Below, one piece after another: positions 1 through 13,616 of a stretch of 64,000 bases of DNA. Under the pieces are notes generated by a model, which had not been told where the DNA came from, made no database searches, and saw nothing but the letters and a program-made list of their open reading frames with translations. The stretch comes from Apostichopus japonicus (Eukaryota > Echinodermata > Holothuroidea > Aspidochirotida > Stichopodidae): positions 6,488,001-6,552,000 of the forward strand of contig NC_092573.1 in the NCBI RefSeq assembly GCF_037975245.1, in the 5' to 3' direction. Within the stretch, counting starts at the first letter, position 1, and the number at the start of each line of letters is the position of its first letter. The translations under genes and the position numbers were made by a program.

Positions 1-2238
1 TGAGACATTGGTTCTTAGTTGCTTAAAAACTAAACATACGATGCCCTAGTATAGACTTGTATGAGAACGAATAATTTGGAAAGGATTACTTTCTTAAGAT
101 TCCAGAAAAAGGGTGTCTCTCACGTTACGATAAACGCACTTAACAAAACATTTACCAATAATAAAAGGGTAAAAGCAGGTGAAATGCTTTACAACGGTCC
201 CTTTGTTATCCCCACCCTTCCCAACCCACCCTTACCATCCCTCCCAACGTAACAGACCAAAAACATGTATTTCCATATTTCAAACTGAAAATTCCAAAAG
301 TCATTGCTACAGTAGCATCTATTTAGTAGTTCGTAAGATATGAGTCATTTAATAACCAGATCTGGGCATGTAAGAATGCTGGTCAAGTGGTAACACACGG
401 GGAATCACCGTGGTGGGGAAACAATGCATGCTGTTGACGCAAAGTAAAAGTTGCATGTTTTAAAGAAGATTATATCAAGTGTGTAAAGCAGATAATAATA
501 ACAAAGCTCGTTATTGTCTCTTGCCACTGAGTACTGCTAGTAGCCTATTCAGGCAAGCATATCTTTAATGTCGTCTGTAATGATCTTGTAGTACGGTCAT
601 ATGGAGGGCAGCAGATACTCATACGCTTCGTACTCAATTTTCATGAGAAGGTTCATCATTACAATTATGAACGAAGCCTGTATTCACAGAAATGACCAAC
701 AGATCTACTATACACGATATGTGGTTTTTGCTCAAGTGGTATCTAGCTTTGAGGTCATATAGCCATCTTCATGGTTATTATTCTGGTCATGACCGACACG
801 TCGCTTACACGTTTCGGTGAGTTGAGTGACTGTCTACACACACGATATACATTTTAATACAATAAATTGGTGCATGTGGACTTTATTCTGATCCTAAAAC
901 GTGATTACGACAAACTTACATTTGGTTACAGCGTTGAAAATAATTTGATAAAACTTTTTTTTAAGACATCGCAAACCAACGTCCAAACTACGTTACAAAT
1001 GACCTTGCAGAGTAACAGGTACAATAATTTCATAACGTAACAATAAACGTACTATTTCTAACGTCAGCGTTTAGAGTAAAAATTCAAGAAAAGTTTGTGA
1101 TGAATGATTGACCATGCTTCATGATACATGTCGGAATAACACATCTAAAGTTGCAATGTGAATGTATTAAGAAATCTATATTTCTTACATAATTCGGGAT
1201 TTCTCCCAACACTATGTGGTTGGTAACTTGATACACCGAATCCTTTTCAAACTGTTTTTTTTTTTAATGTGTAAAACACACTGATTCGGCTCACACAAGT
1301 CACACAAACTCACAACTATTGAAATATTACCTGTAAGGATAAGAAAAGCAATGTTTATGTAATAAAGGGAACTAAACGCCTATACGTAAACAACAAACAT
1401 CTGAGTATATAAGGCACAAACACATCCAACATATCAAAATATATAGTACAGTTATTATGTAAGGCATTTTAATTCACCATCACCAAAATGATTAATCACA
1501 TCAACCAATAACAGACAAATGAACAATAATTAAAATAAATACAAATGAAATCGATACATTTGAAAGAAAGCCTATATATCTGAGTATAACTGGCATGGCT
1601 TGTGTGTCTACGACATGAATATATTATTTATTTATTTTTTGTTCTATTTCTTCTTGAATTAAATCTATCAACTTTGTGATCATTACAACAAAGTGAACAA
1701 ACACTGAGACAAACGAAAAGTGTAAATAAATTCTTTGAGTGTTCTTTGTTTTACTTTTACTTTCGATGTTTGTCCCGATAAGTATAACATAGTATTGGTG
1801 TCATCAATACAGTATTAAGTGTGTAAGATTTACTATAGCCTAACATCACTGATTCTGTAGTGTAAACGAACTAATGTATAGCCCAGATGAGAGAGCTAGG
1901 CTATTTGCCTGAGTGGACATTCGTATTCATTCTTTGGTACCTTATGAAAACGACTCGTGTGAGTTGTGACGTATTTCCCTTCCCTTCCCATACAACACTA
2001 CCTTATTTCCCTTACTTTTTACCCTTGCAACTTTGGTAAGATTCAGGTAGGAATGGCTCTTGTTTCAAAACTCCCTGGATAAAATCAATAATAAAGTCAT
2101 CTATTCATTGTGGAGGGATAGTATATAACGGAGGCCAAAGCTTCACCCCATGCGGAGTCCATCGGTAAAGAAATCTGAGCGTAGAGTGAGTGACACAGTC
2201 ACAGTCGTTGCTGGACCACCACGGCTGACCACCTACCC
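1..2238. other. KLF 3' flank, no other gene seen
   Basis: No open reading frame resembles a protein and no transposon ends are evident. On the minus strand this follows the KLF stop codon, so part of it should be KLF 3' UTR. TTTATT hexamers (AATAAA on the minus strand) cluster around 1625-1640 and could serve for polyadenylation, but the sequence alone does not fix the transcript end. Confidence 0.4.
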
Positions 2239-5200
2239 CTACGGCGAGTAGACGGGTATTGATGCGGGGGAATGTGGGCCAGTATCACAATCACTTAGTG
2301 ACCCAGCAGCACTCGTAGGTCTCTTCTTGACCATGGCTGGATGGAATCCATCGTGTCTCCGGGCGTGTTTCATGAGATGGTCACTTCTCATAAACCTCTT
2401 CTCACAAATGGGACAGCAGAATCTCTTCTCCCCGGTGTGGGTACGGTAGTGGCGAGCCAGTTCATCGGAGCGGGCGAACCTTTTCAGACATTCGGCCCAC
2501 GTGCAAGGGAACGGACGCTCTCCTGGAAGATACAAGACAAAAATCAAACTATACCGTAGGCTATATGAAGACTAAATCTTATTTCTTGTCTATAGTTATC
2601 TATAGCGATGGAAGCTTACATTTCAAGGATCGCCATCATTATAGTATGATGAAATAAACATCAAACTAGACAAATATGCAAACAATACAATACATTAAAA
2701 AGAGAGGAAAGAAAATAGAAGAAAAGAAAAGAAAGGATTGAAAAGAAACAAAAGAAAAGGATTGAAAAGAAACAAAAGAAAAGGATTGAAAAGAAACAAA
2801 AGAAAAGGATTGAAAAGAAACAAAAGAAAAGGATTGAAAAGAAACAAAAGAAAAGGATTGAAAAGAAACAAAAGAAAAGCAAAGAAAGAAGGAACGATAA
2901 AATGAAAACAAAGAAACGATCGGCTCGCGCCACACGAGCCACGTGTTTCAAAGTAAACAACGAAAGAGGCTATATGCGTAATTCTTTGTTGTCCGTCGCG
3001 TGCCAAAGAATATTAACCACAGGGAGATAAAATCCTTGGTGCAAAGGTCACATTATTCAATTTCAGCGAAGTTTGAAAGAAATATTACACAGTGGTCAAT
3101 CCCTAACCAAAACGGGGAATTTCAACGGCCTGTATAGACATAGCTGTTTAGGGTAACTGACAATAGAGCCATGGTTAATCAGTCCATATTCAAAGCAGGG
3201 TGTTACTCCATCCTGATCAGGGTAAAGTCTTTGTTATTGTGGTAAATACAGTCAAAGAGGCTTTGAGATTTTCAACCATGCTGTATATGTTTTTACTTTG
3301 GAGGGAGCAGGTGGAAGGGGGGGGGGGGTGTCAATGAGGTGGTCTGTCAGACTATTTCACTAAAGAGTTTATTCTATTTCCCATATATAAATGTGTACAG
3401 AGACAGACAGTTGTTGATATTATTATTATTTCCTGGCAATGGTTTTGCCTAAGGTCATCATGCAAGGAGAGTGACTTACATAGTAACCTGTAACCAGGGA
3501 GTTGTTATGGAACTCCCTGCTGTAACATCGATAACTTCTCTCTCACGGTAACGTCAAGAACCATAATTCACAACAGGAAACTATATAAGGCCCTAACCGA
3601 ATCGACACTGCGCTGTGTTCAACGCCTATATAAGAACATGTAGGGAGTTGTTAGAACAGCAAAGCTAAAGGGGCATTGTTTATGTGTTCACCCGGGTGAT
3701 CGGGGACTTGGATGTGTGCGGGGGAAATGCCCCAGTTACCCCCGTATCACTCCCAATTCTCCGTGTGTGTGTGTGCGGGCGGGAGGGGGATATGCCCCAG
3801 TTACCCCCTTATCACTCCCAATTCTCCGTGTGTGTGTGTGGGGGGGGGGGGGGTATGTCCCAGTTAGCCCCTTGTCACTCCCAATTCTCCTCTCGATCAC
3901 GCCACTGCGAGCTCCGCTCCAAGACTCACTTTCCTAGCCATATATTGTCGCTGCGAGTGGGGTCGGTGTGAAGAGAAAACAGTGCAGGTGCTGCCCAGGC
4001 TATTGCATATTATTTACAGTCAACCGTAACAAATACTTTCCGACGCCTCCTTCAAAGTTTGGTCGTCTTAATGTAATAGCTTAAAGTCGTCCAGCTATAG
4101 ACGACACACTCAGTCCGGAAACAATTTTGGGAATTTTGACAGCTAATTAAGAACAGTATAAACTTGTGGCATTCAGTATCAAATCTATAACATGCATATT
4201 TCAACTATAGACAAAGAGTAAAACGTTCGAAAATTCATGAACCATGCACGAATTTGTTATCAATCACATGTGAACCGACAGTTGATGGTTAATCCTTCAA
4301 GGTGATATGTTACATGTTTCCTGAACGTCACGATTTCTTATATGATAGATGTAACTGTAACGAACAAACTAACTTCCCCAAACAGTGAAGGAAAATCTTA
4401 TTCCAATTGATGATGTCATTAATCGATGATGTCATTAATCAAAGATGTCATTAATCAATGATGTCATTAATCGATGATGTCATTAGTCGATGATGTCATT
4501 CATCGATGATGACATCAATCGATGATGTCATTAGACTTGGTCAAGTCTAATGACAACATCGAGCCACGTATACGCTTCAAGTTTTGTACGATTTTCTTTA
4601 CTTGTTGTAAATGTCTTTTTTTTTCTGTAATGTGCTGAGTGTCCAAATCGAAGCTGTTTACATGACCTAATGAAGACCTTGGTTTCAATGTCAACGTTGT
4701 TAACAATAACAATCTTCCTTCTCAGACACTATTTTAAAACTATGATGTCACCCACACGGAGCCCTATATTTCTAACAGTTGTTTTCTGGAGTTGTTGTTC
4801 TCCACAACGACCTCTGTCATATCTAGGCTAAACATGATCGTTGGGTTTGCGTACCCTTTAACAAAACAATTAAATGATTCGAGCAATTTTATGACAGTTT
4901 CATTTCCCTTGCTAAACAAGTCATCAAAATGACGAAATATCCGTCTGAAAACAGTTGTTGATTTCGAAAGGGAAATGATGGTCGATTGATGCATTTGTGC
5001 AACAAAATGATCGATTACATGAATTGTGTATGATAGAAAACCTCGCACGTGTTATTCTGTTGACTTTCAATGTGAGTAAAAAAAGTAACAGAAAACTGAA
5101 TATATACGAATTATTGTCATTTTTTAAGAGCCTGGGAAATGGATTCTTTTGTTGGAAAGGGGGATGGGAGGGGTTGGGAGGGGCAGTCTTGACTGGTTTT

Positions 5201-8200
5201 ATATTGTACATACCGAATCTATACACATACATACCACACGATTTTCTACCTTAGAAAAATGTGAGGTATTATTTTATCGGATGCACAGCAGATTAAAGGG
5301 AATGAGATGACCACGAATTTTTCGCGAGTCCTATGTCTTGCGTCTTGTCTATTTGCACTAGCATTTCATAATTACTTTATGATACTAACCTTTATGCTGC
5401 AGGCATGGGAATGGCGCCTTCTGGATAATATGGGAGGACTGAACAAGAATGACAGTTTTAAGTTTTAAGTTAAGCTCTGGTCCTTTCAATTTTAAAACTT
5501 GCTTTCAGTCCTTTCATGTAACGGTCAGCAGGTCCAGTTCCACGATACTTAAGACCGCTTTTGAATGGTGGTTTATTGATTAGTTAGACTGGTATAAAAA
5601 AAGGCTTTACCTAACGGGAGGAGTGATCGAGAGACTTATCAGCTAGTGAGATCAATACGTAATTGACCACTGGTCAAACTTAACAACAATTTGATAATTT
5701 TAAGACCTGGACACTGACCCTCACACACATTCATTCAAACTTTGAATTATTCAAGTAGGTTAACTGCATGCAGGTTAAAGCATGACGCTTGACACTGGTG
5801 GTCATTGTAAAGAAAAAAAATTACCAAACTTTTATGGGTATTATGGTTATTAGTTATTACATATAAGTAAAAGAATGTAATAATTGGAATGGGTGAAGAT
5901 AAAAGATATACCTTCATGATTCCCTATGTGTTTTATTCATTCAGTAGCTCCATACTATACCGGCACAAAGCCATAAAATAATATAGCGGGATGGAAACCG
6001 TATATAGTTTATTCAGTTATGTCAACTTGTATCTAACGGGTCGCTGCGTGAACCGCAGACAATATAATAAACTAAATTAGGAAACTTTTTTTCTTCTCGA
6101 ATCGAACAAAGGATGACGACATAAGGTCATATATATACAGACTTGGATTGAGACATTTGAACTATCCTCAGCAGGAACAAAGCCGCAAGAAAGAAGAATC
6201 AGAATACCACGCAAGGCTACAGTTCCTCCTATATATATATATATATGAATACATTCTAAATCAAAATTAAACAAAAACTGTTAGCAAACTGCTTATCCAC
6301 TATAGAGCCTGTGTAAGAGAATGTGTAAAAGTAAATGGGCCTGATGTTTCGATCCTAGCAGGATCTTCTACAGAGGCTGACTGCTATATAGGAAGATCAT
6401 GCTAGGATCAAAACGTCAGCCCCTCTAACTTTTACACATTCTAAATAAGTTACAACAACTGTGAACTACAGACACGGAGCTTGGTCCCAGGGACAACAGG
6501 GAAACATGGGTTATATTTGCCATTTGATGTGATCTAATAGGAATCTCGGGGAGGTTGGACCGGAAGGGCTACGTCGTCATCATCTGTTCAGGGAGTTGTT
6601 CCATAACGACCCCCCTGATCTGTCACACCGGATATTGACCACGAAATATTCACATTTCATATACCTGCTGTGTCGGGAGTTCGTAATTTCACCTGCATGC
6701 AATTACAAAGGTTTTGTGTAGCTTTGCGGATGGGGTGTGAACGAATGGAGGGGTCGTGGTTACGAGGTTTGTGTTTGTGTGTGTGTGTGTGGGGGGGGGG
6801 GGCTATTATCTATATATCACGTGCAGTTGGCGTACTTACATCAAACTGCATAAAAACCACCTAATAATTTCAAATATTTCGACCACGTTCCATTATGCTG
6901 AAATCCACGTCAAAACACATTTTATCAAGTGTGACTTGATTTCTATGCAGAGCTTTATAATTTATTACAAGTAATTGCCCCAACATACAGCCAACAATTG
7001 CCACTTATAATAAGAACAAATTTATATGGCGGCTCCCAGCTACATGCACTATATAAGAAATACCAACACTGAATTGCGAAAGTCTTGCGCAATTCGTGGA
7101 GGAAATTGCAGTGATACGGTGGTAATTATGCTGGTAGCTAAAAGCAGACATTACATATTGGCTATAATCTAAGATGATGACATATGATGACATATAAACA
7201 AACACGTACCAATGTCCCACACACAAAAATGGGGGAGGCACCGAGAAAGATATTTCCTGCCCATTCAACCATCCTAGTTTTTAGAACAACACCCTGTTAT
7301 ATAGCAACAAATTTCCCTCAGAATTTTTATTTTTGTTTTAGGTTTTTTGCTGATGTATATTTCCGGCTGATGTGAAAGCACTAAATACAACAGATGTATG
7401 TAGTAAGGCTATAGATAGCAAATCGGACAGAGACGTAGTGATGAAGCCAGAATTTGGCAAGAACATGGAAATTGGCAATATTTGTAACATGTGGCGCGGC
7501 ATGCACATTTGTCATGAGTTTGACAATGAACCATGAAGTTAAAGGATTGGATGTATGGTCCCAAATTTAAGTCTTTTAAATCAAGGAAGGCAACTCCCTG
7601 GTCAAAACACAAGCAGGGTTAACCCAAAACTTTGAGATCCACTAATTTTTTTTATTTTTATACTATAGACGGAGTTTGCTCAACTTGGCAGAAATGTTTG
7701 TGTTCGTATAGCAACGGTTACCTATAGAAGAGCACTTTGAAATGCAAATGGTAAATGGGTACTGTCTATATGGGATCTATACCTGAGACCAATACTATTA
7801 CTACTTTAAAGTTTCATGACGGCCTAGTATAAGATTATCGATCCCAGGCTAGCTGAGGATAGAATGACCATACAAAATAACCCCTGTCCATTCTCTCTAT
7901 GGGTAGCACTATCGATTGTAGGTGTGTTTAAACTTTAAAACCCTTAATTGTCAACAAAGTGGCTATATGTAAGCACAAACAACACTCCAATTTGTTATAC
8001 CGTTATGTACTCTGTAGTAGCCTACTGTGTCGACTTACATGCGCAGTAGGCTGTAAAGACATACTATCAGATGCGGCAAACCACGCCAACGGTCGATATC
8101 GAATGTGGCCATTTATTAACAAATGTATAAATAAAGTTCTCGATATACACCAGTTGGGAATATCATACTGCTCTTATCTGTTTGCTAAACTATAGAGTGG

Positions 8201-9416
8201 GTGGGCATATGAACTTATAATTAAGGGGCGTATTGGTAAGTCAACGCAATAAAACCCAACGGTCGACAAATATAATTGGTATTAATATTATAGACAAACA
8301 TTGGTATATCACACACATTAAGCCATTGACATACTATATTTTGCATGTTGAGGATATCATAAATTACTTTAAACTGTGCATGGAGAAGAAAATCTATTGG
8401 TATACCGAGTGCAGGTACTTATTAATAGCTAATCACCCCCTCCCCTCCCCCTCCCCACCCTCCCCACCCAAAACAGTCGATTCTTCATCTCACTTTTACA
8501 CTGTATTCTAAGTGTTATTGTGTTTTCTTTGTAGCTCAAGTACTTGTAGTTACATATGTATTAGTCAGTTGTGGTAAGAAGAAGATGGTTGCCTATATCC
8601 ACACAACACTTAGATAAGCAAACGACATATATCTCAAATATCAACGAAACCAAAATAACAGAAAGCAACAAAGCGCTCACGCAACGAGGCAATCTTATTG
8701 AGTCACATGCTGCCCTTTTACACAGTGACAGAGCGATAGGAGGCGTGACCAAATGAGGCCAGCAAAAGGTAGGAAATATATAACAGACTTTAGTACTATG
8801 GCGTAGTAAACTGTCAAACAAAGAAAACGCTATACAGACAAAGAATTTATGCCTTACCTGTGTGGGTCCTCAAATGTGCCTTTAGATGTGACGATTTGCC
8901 ATAAACTTTATCGCAACCTTCATAATGACAACAGTGTTTCTTGGCTGGCTTCTTTCGATTTGATGTTGATGTAGGCTTTGTTGAACGAGAGCTTCTTTGT
9001 TTACCTTTCTTCTTCACCACGTTTTCTTGACTAACTTCCCCATTGGCATTGATTCTGAGTGTTGCATTCAAATCTGTGGGAGACACATGGTTTGTGTGAC
9101 AAAATGGGTCCGAAATAATTTCAGGTGGGTTATAGAAATTAAATGTAGGTGACGGAATCTCTTCACGTTGTCTGTGTTGTTCCAAATCCGACAATATGCG
9201 GGCAACCATGTACAGAGGGTCGTGTGTATTATAGCTAACGTTAGAATATATGTTGTTGTTGTTGTTGCTGTCGATAGGTCTTTCGTAATGCTTTTGGTTC
9301 AAGTTCCTGTTCATATCCACGGGAGAAGATCGCGAAATAGCGAGTAAACATTCGGCAGCCGCAGTCATTTCCATTGCCTCATGTGGTGTCGTCATCCTTT
9401 CACCGTAGCTATCCAT
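2239..9416 (-). CDS. KLF13: Kruppel-like factor, KLF9/13/16 subfamily (KLF13-like)
   Basis: Two coding exons: 9416-8858 and 2522-2239, joined across a 6.3-kb intron (phase 1; donor GTAAGG, acceptor CCAG). Product about 280 aa. The C-terminus holds three C2H2 fingers with the KLF linker TGE(R/K): finger 1 C163/C168/H181/H185, finger 2 C193/C198/H211/H215, finger 3 C223/C226/H239/H243. The DNA-contacting helices [16 protein letters not shown] and RSDHLMKH are the family's GC-box/CACCC readers. The tail FHPAMVKKR...GSLSD...SP matches KLF13 best. Residues 18-29 ([12 protein letters not shown]) resemble the Sin3-interacting helix of KLF9/13/16, so a nuclear repressor is expected. A basic Lys/Arg stretch just before finger 1 is a likely nuclear signal. 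An in-frame ATG at 9476 could add 20 residues; 9416 is preferred because it puts the Sin3 helix near the N-terminus, as in the family. The split of finger 1 from fingers 2-3 lies in its linker. KLF9 or KLF16 orthology is not excluded. Confidence 0.93.
2734..2879. repeat. 24-bp purine-rich minisatellite
   Basis: About six head-to-tail copies of a 24-bp unit beginning AGGATTGAAAAGAAAC and ending AAAAGAAA, nearly identical, in the KLF intron 212 bp upstream of exon 2. The plus strand is almost all purine. The long Phe/Leu/Ser-rich open frames on the minus strand here are products of the repeat. Confidence 0.9.
3493..3519. repeat. Dispersed hairpin motif (copy 1)
   Basis: Palindrome with arms around CAGGGAGTT and AACTCCCTG and a short loop TGTTATGG. 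The same hairpin occurs at 13574-13600 and, with one arm decayed, at 36461-36481, in both cases inside a TTAA-type transposon. This copy probably marks another fragment of that family. Confidence 0.55.
3725..3890. repeat. About 64-bp tandem repeat with GT/G tracts
   Basis: Three copies spaced 65 and 63 bp, each containing CCCAGTTA, CACTCCCAATTCTCC and then a (GT)n/G-run. The reading frames here come from the repeat and are not treated as genes. Confidence 0.85.
4411..4555. repeat. 16-bp tandem array of TGATGTCA units with terminal palindrome
   Basis: Eight 16-bp units starting at 4411, 4427, 4443, 4459, 4475, 4491, 4507 and 4523. Most contain TGATGTCATTAATCGA. TGATGTCA differs by one base from the CRE/ATF consensus TGACGTCA. 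The last unit runs into a perfect 14-bp inverted repeat (4526-4539 and 4542-4555, 2-base spacer). It could be an intronic enhancer or simply a minisatellite. Confidence 0.9.
6317..6443. repeat. Inverted repeat with Penelope/hammerhead-like motif
   Basis: Two inverted arms (about 6317-6371 and 6391-6443) run from AGAATGTGTAAAAGT to GATCCTAGCAGGATCTTC and back. Read on the minus strand the left arm contains CTGTAGA, a GATCC..GGATC hairpin, then CGAAAC. That order resembles a decayed hammerhead core (CTGANGA, stem II, GAAAC, GTC). Related single arms occur at 27558-27600 and 41207-41245. The family is probably a non-autonomous retroelement piece. Confidence 0.5.
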
Positions 9417-12400
9417 ATCGATGTACATGTATGTTACAATCCAAATTACAGTACAATGAATCTCCCGCGCAATCAATCACTGATCAGCTGTGAAGTATAA
9501 GGCCAAAGCTGTTGCCGGGGAAACCCAACCGGCTTTTTGCTCCTAAATAACAAAATCCACGGAAAATTACGAGTGTCTTACTTTCCATTCGATCAACACA
9601 AGCCGGCAAAAGTATCTGAGTCCTTTAATTTGGTTGACATTGCACGTTTCGTCTATATCCTCGAATTTTGAGTGATAACAGGTCTGACTTGCAGCACATT
9701 GTGTACGTCGTAGTTTCGTTCTTAACAAAGAGAAGCAAACGAGGGGGCGTAGTTCTGAATAAACATGAGCACAGACGTACAAGCCAATCGTCATACGGTA
9801 CAATAGATAAATTTAGAAACAACTTATAACTATTCATATATCGTGTTACTACCTCGTTTTGTTTAGTATTGCGAAATACTTGCTTCGCTTCTTTGTTGCT
9901 GTTTCACAACAAGTGGCCTGGCTGGTGAAATAGCAAGGGAAACGACCTAAATTCACTACAATATCAAAATGAGGAAATCCGACGTTTCAAATTTAATTAC
10001 ACGTTTTGGTTGTATGTTTTACCAGGTCACTTCCACATCCGTAAAGTCAATGCATGATTAGTAAATGAGAATTATATATACTATATACAGAAATTAAGGC
10101 ATGCACAGTGAGGTGAAACCGCACAGAAAACAAAATAGGCATATGTACTCATTTCAACACTGATACGTGCAAGGACCTAACATATTCGGGGTCGTGACCA
10201 TTTCAAGTGGGCGAACCACTATCCTCCAGATTCTTGGGACAACCATTACTAGTAACACAGGCTGGGTGTGCATGATAGTCGATACACCCGTGTTTGATGT
10301 CGCAGGGTAGTAAAACTATAACACGGTATTTCCCCCTTCCAGTTCCGCCATCTTATTGTTCTTTGTCTTTAACTGTTGTTGTTTTTATTTAAAAGAAGCA
10401 GCCAAATTTAGCGAGACCTAACACTACTTTCAGGAACTATAGTAAGTTATTAGGCTATGACACGTACAACTGCTGGACTTAGTGCAGGCGCAACCCAAAA
10501 GTGCATGTGTCATGGAAAACATTCAATGGGTCATGGGAATTTCTAGACCTCGGAAAATTTACGGACCTTACCACATTTCAAACTGTCTTTTATGCATTCT
10601 AGGGAGCCATCACGTATCGTTCTGGGAGTAGGGCTTAACCCCCCACCCCAACAGATACAACAGAGTATACAAAAATCTTATAGTAACAGTACGCCCCTGA
10701 ATTCAAAGCCATCAATTCTGAATGATGGGGCCTAGTTAGTCGTGGCCCAACAACGTATGGTTCTTGGTAGGAGGACTTTATCCCCCTCCCTCTGATAGGG
10801 TTAGGGATAAAGTCCCCCTCTGAAAGGCAGTATACTACAAAATATTCCAGCATACAGGATAAAAAAATGATATCATGTACATACGGTACAACCTAAAAAG
10901 TCGAAAATTATTCAACCTGGTTTCAAAATACAGCACCATTTTGCATCTATAGAAGCACCCTTCAATGTACCAAACGATCTCATAGGGGAGGGGGACACCT
11001 CTCCCCTTAGACACTTCTCCGGGACGATTTAACATCTTAACTCCGCCCACGATACTAAATAGGTGGGTCATGCGCCACTGGGCTGTCCTCATGAAACTAC
11101 TAGGTCACGTGGGTCTAAAAGTTTGCGTACCGCTGATGTAAATAAACCACGACATGAAACCAATAATGTACAGTTCATAACTGAAAGAATGATCATTTCC
11201 CATTTTCCATATCAGACCGTTTACTAAATATATTCGCAAGATTTGATAAATTGTATTAACAAAGAGGCCATGTAAATTTGGGAGGATATCTGTTGTTCAT
11301 AAAAATGTTCCGCTCGGAATATATTTCGCGTATATGTCTTCCCGATGTCCTCCAATGAATGCTTTGGAGTTTTCGCGAAGGAGTACAGGGCAGCTAAGCC
11401 TTTTTCGGTAAGGCTTGTGACTTCTGTGAGAAGGGAGTATTGTTGCCTGTCAGTGAACAACAAGACAAAGAGTTTGGTGAAATGCCCATGTTAGGCATTC
11501 TCCTTTTCGATTGAAAAAAAAGGACTTTCGCATTTTTTCTCTTTAACTTCAACCAAACAAACTATTAGGCCAGGAGTGGATAGATGTATTTCCAGCCACT
11601 TGTTTCTTCATTACTTTAACACGCACTATACTACTGCACATGATTCTAGTTTGGGGACACTGACGCAACGACTTGAGTAAGGGCAACGTTCGAATAATTC
11701 AATCTACTCAGTAAACGTGTTCAGCGTGATCCATCTTTAATACTTCATAACCGACGTTTAAAGCACCAAAGTAACACATGACAGAACTGTATAGTTTATG
11801 GATTCATCCTATATTTAATATTTCATTTTTGCCATTTTAGTTAATATGCAACATAGCTGAATTAAAGAAAAAAAAATTCCCAAACAACTTCATTGAGCGA
11901 CAACCGTTGTCTTAAAAACATTATAATAAACTAACAGAATGAAAAAAATGCAATATATGACACAAACATATGGTTCATATCCCTATTGGATTAAAGGTCC
12001 ATTATGCATTGTATTGTACATGTTTCATATTCGAACCAAGCCCCTTTTAAATATGTTCTCACTTACTTTTCATTTATCATTAGTGTCAGCCTTAGATTTT
12101 ATCAATGGTCAAAGGTATATTCTGCTACAATTGATTTGTTAAGTTAGTCTCACAGAATATTCTCTGTTTCAGGTGTCACAATATTTCTTGTTTGTTCTAA
12201 TTGTGCTCCATTGTTCTGTTTATGTTAGATAACTGGCTCAAGTCAATCTTGAGTCACTTCAGATTTATCTCTCATCCAGACAGTTTGATATTCTACATAT
12301 ATATATATTTATGTACACATATTTTCTATATCTATTTTGTATATCATATTTTATATATACGCATATTTTCTACATATACATAGTTTCTGTATATTTTCTA

Positions 12401-13299
12401 CATATTATATAAGGTCTGACATTTCACCCTTTCTGTATTTCCGGATTTCCTGGGGGATGCGTCCAGAGGGGGTAATAGAGTATACAGTATGTTCTGAAAA
12501 CCAATGCTGAGGATATCTTGTTCTATTGTTCTGTGTCATATAACATTTGCTTCTACCAAGCCCACTCTTTGTGAAATCACCCTCACTCTAACTATTTTCA
12601 CAGTTCCTAAAACAGCAGTAGTGATAAACTGTTTACACCAATATTAAAAGAACAAACAATGTGTCCCACAAATTTTAAACTGTTTACACATTTTATTTTC
12701 TTATTTGCCTATCTTTGATGTTTAGAATTATTTCTATCATTCCAGGTGTGAATTTCATGAACTCAAAGTCACATATAAAGTTTGTTGGACATGTACATCA
12801 TCTTTCACTTTATTCTTGGAGTATTTGAGTACCTCACTGCAATTGCAAATTCAACACACTAGACCGCTTTTTTAACAGATTTTACAGCACATATGCACCA
12901 GATCATCCATGCTGTTGAGATAATAAACAATCTTAAAAATATCAAGGATTGTAGGGTTACTTCATTATTATCTGCACAATCAAGTGTATGGGTTTGGTCT
13001 CTTCAATACCCTTGCGATGCAATCCTACATGATACAATATTATAATCTATGGTTAGTTTGCAAGTATAAATATTCTATTATTTATAATTCACGTGAAACA
13101 AGATTTGAAATAATATGCATACAATAAAGCTAAAATTTCTATTGAAATCATTTTCCTGCCACTACCTGGGTTGAATTGAATGAAATATTGGTACAAACCC
13201 CATTCACATGTTATGAAAGGTACCATGGCTTCTGACTGCCACCCTTTGCAACCCCCTGAAAATATTTATATCCGGACTGCACACAACTACAGGCCTTAA
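9417..13299. other. Intergenic region, FAM184-like 3' side to KLF 5' side
   Basis: No coding gene is recognised. The stretch just above 9416 should contain the KLF 5' UTR and promoter, but no TATA box is obvious. 12290-12410 is TA-rich with TATATA runs. 10880-11060 is a dispersed repeat. The rest is AT-rich sequence without detectable structure. Confidence 0.5.
10880..11060. repeat. Dispersed repeat shared with 40815-40995
   Basis: Shares a long colinear similarity with 40815-40995: GTACAACCTAAA-type start, TTTCAAAA, CACCATT, GAAGCACCCT, and a G/C-rich end near CTCTCCCCTTAGA. 56060-56200 looks like a more distant relative. No intact ends were found. Confidence 0.5.
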
Positions 13300-13612
13300 A
13301 GCAGCATTTTGCATCCTTTTCTATGATTTTTCTCAAACTCACTGACTCCACTATGCCATAACGACATACATAACTAGCTTATCTATTTAAATCTTGTGGC
13401 ATAAAAGTCGAAAAATTTGCAACTTGCAACTTTGTTTTTCTCCAAGATATTTTCCGTTGGGATCCAAATAAACCTCGCCCATGATATTAATATTTAAACA
13501 CTACGAACGTCATTGACCAATAGGTAATACAACACCAGCTTGATTTGTGTACAGTCTATATGGCAGTTGTACCAGGGAGTTCCATAACAACTCCCTGGTT
13601 GTACCAATGCAA
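13300..13612 (-). mobile_element. Half copy of a TTAA-type DNA transposon
   Basis: This segment matches the right half of the complete element at 36168-36767 in inverted orientation: it begins TTAA-AGCAGCATTTTGC and ends at the hairpin CCAGGGAGTT..AACTCCCTGG (13574-13600). Similarity reaches about 13615, right at the stop codon of the FAM184-like gene (13617-13619). On the sense strand, the first 300 bases of that gene's 3' UTR therefore derive from the transposon. Confidence 0.75.
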
Positions 13613-13616
13613 AGTA

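Larger units (their letters stand above)
2523..8857 (-). other. KLF intron 1
   Basis: This intron separates the exon encoding the Sin3 motif and finger 1 from the exon encoding fingers 2 and 3. It contains several tandem repeats and palindromes, listed separately. A 94-codon open frame at 4764-5048 on the minus strand matches no family I recognise. I see no other coding signal. Confidence 0.8.

Noticed and set aside
4764-5048. 94-codon minus-strand open frame in the KLF intron
   Set aside because: No domain, family resemblance or splice context that I recognise; the length is within chance for AT-rich sequence.
13574-13600. microRNA precursor
   Set aside because: The stem is only about 10 bp and belongs to a transposon family, too short for a typical animal pre-miRNA.
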